Positions 5,377 through 6,889 of a DNA stretch of 6,889 bases are shown here, one piece after another. The first letter of the stretch is position 1; every line of letters starts with the position of its first letter. Location of the stretch: NCBI GenBank assembly GCA_020201445.1, contig JAIVGU010000050.1, forward strand, positions 1 to 6,889, given 5' to 3'. The notes beneath the pieces are model-generated. The model did not search any database. It was given only the letters and a program-made list of their open reading frames with translations, and was not told the origin of the DNA. The DNA comes from Halobacteriales archaeon. GTDB taxonomy: Archaea; Thermoplasmatota; E2; JACPAO01; JAHFTW01. The position numbers were made by a program, and so were the translations under genes.

Positions 5377-5463
5377 TCCTCCGAGGGGGCGCGGGGGCCC
5401 GGAGGGCCCCCGCCAACCTAGCTCGCGGCGAAACGGGTGAGCGAAGCGAACCCGTTTCGCCGC
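5377..5463 (-). repeat. Right arm of the inverted-repeat element
   Basis: It holds GCGGGGGCCC (5391-5400)/GGGCCCCCGC (5404-5413) with a 3-nt loop and a perfect 14-bp stem GCGGCGAAACGGGT (5425-5438)/ACCCGTTTCGCCGC (5450-5463) with 11-nt loop GAGCGAAGCGA. The outer flanks CCTAGC (5417-5422) and GCTAGG (5462-5467) are also complementary, and the latter contains the protease stop codon, so the end of the protease message would fold at its own stop. Confidence 0.85.
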
Positions 5464-6889
5464 TAGGTGTAGTCGCGCTCGAGGATTGTCACCCTCACGT
5501 GGTAGGCGGCGTTGACGGCCTGCTCCTTCGTGCCGGCCCCTGCGTGGAGGGTGCCGCCGAGGGCGCGCACGCCTTGGGTGTCGAGGGGCAGCGTGAAGCC
5601 CTCGCGGCCGGCGCCGTCGGCGGGGCCCTGCTTCACCAGGTCCCACACGCCGGGGATGCCGCCGAGGATGCCGGCGCGGTAGGGGCCCTTGACCCCGACG
5701 CCGAGGTCGTCGCTCATCGCGGGGGGTGGCCCGTAGCTCCAGCCGGCGAAGAGGTCGCCGTGGCTGCCGGGGGCGTTGCTCCAGGTGACGTTGACCACCA
5801 TCGTCTCGTCGAGGTCGGTGAACTTGATGGGGTGGTAGTCGTAGGCGATGTTGGCGGCCGCCTCGCCGTCCGCGACGCTGTTGCCGTGCGCGGCGTGGGT
5901 GAGGGTGGCGTCCCACTCCGTGACGACGGGCTTGAGGCGGTAGCCGCCCGCCGCGGCGACGGCGCGCTCGGCGGCCTCGAGGGCCACGATGCTGGAGCGC
6001 ACGGAGTCGTGCCGGGTCGCCTCGTCGTCCCATACGCCCGCCTGGAAGAGCCGGGTCGCCTCGGCGATGGCGTCCTGGCTCTTGGCCAGTTCCACGGCGA
6101 CCGCCTCGGGGACCTTGGCGTGGCCGTGCGCGGCGAGGGCCTCGTAGGCGATGCGCTGCTGCTTGAGCGCGCCGTTGACGTTGAGGGCGGTGTGCGAGCG
6201 GGCCAGCAGGTCGCGGTCGAGCAGGTCGCTGCCGTAGGGGACCATGCGGTAGCTGAGAGGGGTCGCGGTGGCGTCCCAGGTGAAGTCCACCGTGTCGCGG
6301 TACTCGCCGCCCTCGCGCACCGTGCCGTCGTGCGGGTGGTTGAGGCCGAAGAAGTGGCCGACCTCGTGCGCGGTGAGGCTGACGTAGTCGAACGCGGAGC
6401 CGGCGGCCACCAGGACGTCGGCGTGGCTGCCCAGCACGCCCCACGGGGTGCCGTCGGGGTTGGAGCTGGCGATGCCGCCCACCACGACGGGCAGGGCGAA
6501 GGCGTAGTGCTCGCCGAGGTTGAAGTAGAACACCTTGGCGTTGAAGGAGCCCGGCGGGCCAGCCTCGTACTTCGCCAGGTTGGCGTTGACGTAGTTCTTG
6601 ATGGGGGCGGTGGGGACGTAGTTGCCCGCGCCCTCCGCCTTCGCCTGGGTCAGCGCGACCTCCATGCCGGGGTCGTCGGTGGGCTGGTTGTAGACCGTGA
6701 CCTTGCCCTGGAAGGTGGCCCACGGGATGGAACGGCCGAGGCGGTCGAGGGCGTTGCCGAGGTTGAAGGCGGTGGCGGCCTCGCCCTGCGAGCCCTGCAC
6801 CACGGCGTCGGGCTCCTGGTAGATGTGGACGTTGACGAAGTAGGTCGGCTTGTAGGCCGGGTAGTAGAGGTTGGAGGGCACCAGGATGT
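5463..6889 (-). CDS. Metzincin-type zinc metalloprotease, 5' end cut by window
   Basis: The frame is open to the window edge, so the N-terminus, including any signal peptide, is missing; 474 codons are visible. The GTG at 6881 is in frame but is probably internal, since Ile-Leu precede it and the sequence already reads as folded protein. Counting from that GTG, residues 172-182 read HEVGHFFGLNH, the HExxHxxGxxH zinc site with H172, H176 and H182 as ligands and E173 as catalytic base. SYRMVPYG at 210-217 supplies the Met-turn (M213), 31 residues after the last ligand, as in metzincins. Residues about 240-312 are predicted helical, and about 315-470 look beta-rich, probably an accessory domain. 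The exact peptidase family is not recognised; the zinc motif resembles M43- and M12-like sequences. An exported protease is likely but cannot be shown here. The TAG at 5465-5463 abuts the inverted-repeat element. Confidence 0.9.
   Translation of the reverse strand, partial: ILVPSNLYYPAYKPTYFVNVHIYQEPDAVVQGSQGEAATAFNLGNALDRLGRSIPWATFQGKVTVYNQPTDDPGMEVALTQAKAEGAGNYVPTAPIKNYVNANLAKYEAGPPGSFNAKVFYFNLGEHYAFALPVVVGGIASSNPDGTPWGVLGSHADVLVAAGSAFDYVSLTAHEVGHFFGLNHPHDGTVREGGEYRDTVDFTWDATATPLSYRMVPYGSDLLDRDLLARSHTALNVNGALKQQRIAYEALAAHGHAKVPEAVAVELAKSQDAIAEATRLFQAGVWDDEATRHDSVRSSIVALEAAERAVAAAGGYRLKPVVTEWDATLTHAAHGNSVADGEAAANIAYDYHPIKFTDLDETMVVNVTWSNAPGSHGDLFAGWSYGPPPAMSDDLGVGVKGPYRAGILGGIPGVWDLVKQGPADGAGREGFTLPLDTQGVRALGGTLHAGAGTKEQAVNAAYHVRVTILERDYT

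Larger units (their letters stand above)
5126..5463. repeat. Nested inverted-repeat element between protease and transporter genes
   Basis: This 338-bp stretch has no credible gene but dense symmetry. Outer arms 5126-5212 and 5377-5462 are inverted copies, each consisting of a 36-38-bp hairpin with the sequence GGCGAAACG at its foot, a 12-bp diverged joint, and a 38-bp block that is identical (inverted) between arms. Each 38-bp block contains its own hairpin, GCGGGGGCCC-(3-nt loop)-GGGCCCCCGC. The 164-bp core (5213-5376) adds further hairpins. Copy number, terminal duplications and transcription are not visible here. Possibilities are a REP/BIME-like repeat pair, a non-autonomous MITE, or a structured 3'/5' untranslated RNA. 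It starts at the protease stop codon and ends 38 bases before the transporter, both read on the minus strand. No U-run follows any hairpin on the minus strand, so intrinsic termination is not supported. Confidence 0.8.

Noticed and set aside
5090..5440. Plus-strand open frames inside the inverted-repeat element
   Set aside because: Their sequence is dictated by the inverted repeats (for example similar Gly/Pro/Arg strings from both arms) and neither has a promoter-like run or plausible protein composition.
5425..5463. Intrinsic terminator after the protease gene
   Set aside because: The hairpin is strong, but no U-rich run follows it on the minus strand and archaeal termination usually depends on such runs.
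5126..5463. CRISPR array
   Set aside because: The repeats are inverted, unequal in spacing and only two copies of the arm exist; there is no regular repeat-spacer pattern.
5120..5470. Target-site duplication flanking the inverted-repeat element
   Set aside because: Bases outside the arms share at most a GCT offset by one position, too little to claim a duplication.
5029..6723. A 564-codon open frame on the minus strand overlapping the protease
   Set aside because: It is the shifted frame of the metalloprotease and continues through the repeat element; its product is Arg/Gly-rich with no domain.

Overview
This 6.9-kb window is very GC-rich and gene-dense. It most likely comes from an archaeon, possibly a high-GC member of the Thermoplasmatota; the lineage is an inference. 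Three things point that way. First, one gene encodes a secreted/membrane-anchored one-component regulator with two C-terminal winged helices, an architecture common in archaea. Second, no gene has a convincing Shine-Dalgarno site at usual spacing except possibly the regulator. Third, short A/T-rich TATA-like boxes sit about 25-30 bases upstream of the best start codons, as expected for leaderless or nearly leaderless archaeal transcripts. No rRNA, tRNA or phylogenetic marker is present to confirm this.

Layout from left to right: (1) positions 1-1188, minus strand, 3'-truncated by the window: a secreted beta-propeller protein with five Asp-box (BNR/sialidase-type) repeats. (2) 1189-1313: a 125-bp divergent promoter region. 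(3) 1314-2975, plus strand: a membrane-tethered regulator with signal peptide, roughly 325-residue beta-rich ectodomain, one transmembrane helix and two cytoplasmic winged helix-turn-helix domains. (4) 2972-3220, minus strand: a small stand-alone winged-helix protein whose stop codon shares one CTAG with the stop of the regulator. (5) 3311-4204, minus strand: a NYN-domain (LabA/DUF88-like) putative ribonuclease with a basic low-complexity linker and a C-terminal LOTUS/OST-HTH RNA-binding domain. (6) 4314-5087, minus strand: a VIT1/CCC1-family iron/manganese transporter. (7) 5126-5463: a dense nested inverted-repeat element with no credible gene. (8) 5463-6889, minus strand, 5'-truncated: a zinc metalloprotease of the metzincin type.

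Two genes (1 and 8) encode exported or probably exported proteins, and the regulator between them and the interior genes could sense an extracellular or cell-surface signal; its divergent arrangement with the Asp-box gene makes that gene the obvious candidate target. The NYN-LOTUS protein suggests RNA processing or regulation and the transporter suggests metal detoxification or storage; nothing in the sequence links these two functionally beyond their shared strand. The most unusual non-coding feature is the 338-bp element at 5126-5463: two 86-87-bp arms in inverted orientation (including a perfect 38-bp inverted repeat) enclose a 164-bp core that is itself full of hairpins. It begins right at the stop codon of the protease gene and ends 38 bases before the transporter start. 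It looks like a REP/MITE-type repeat pair or a structured RNA, and it is the best candidate here for something undescribed.
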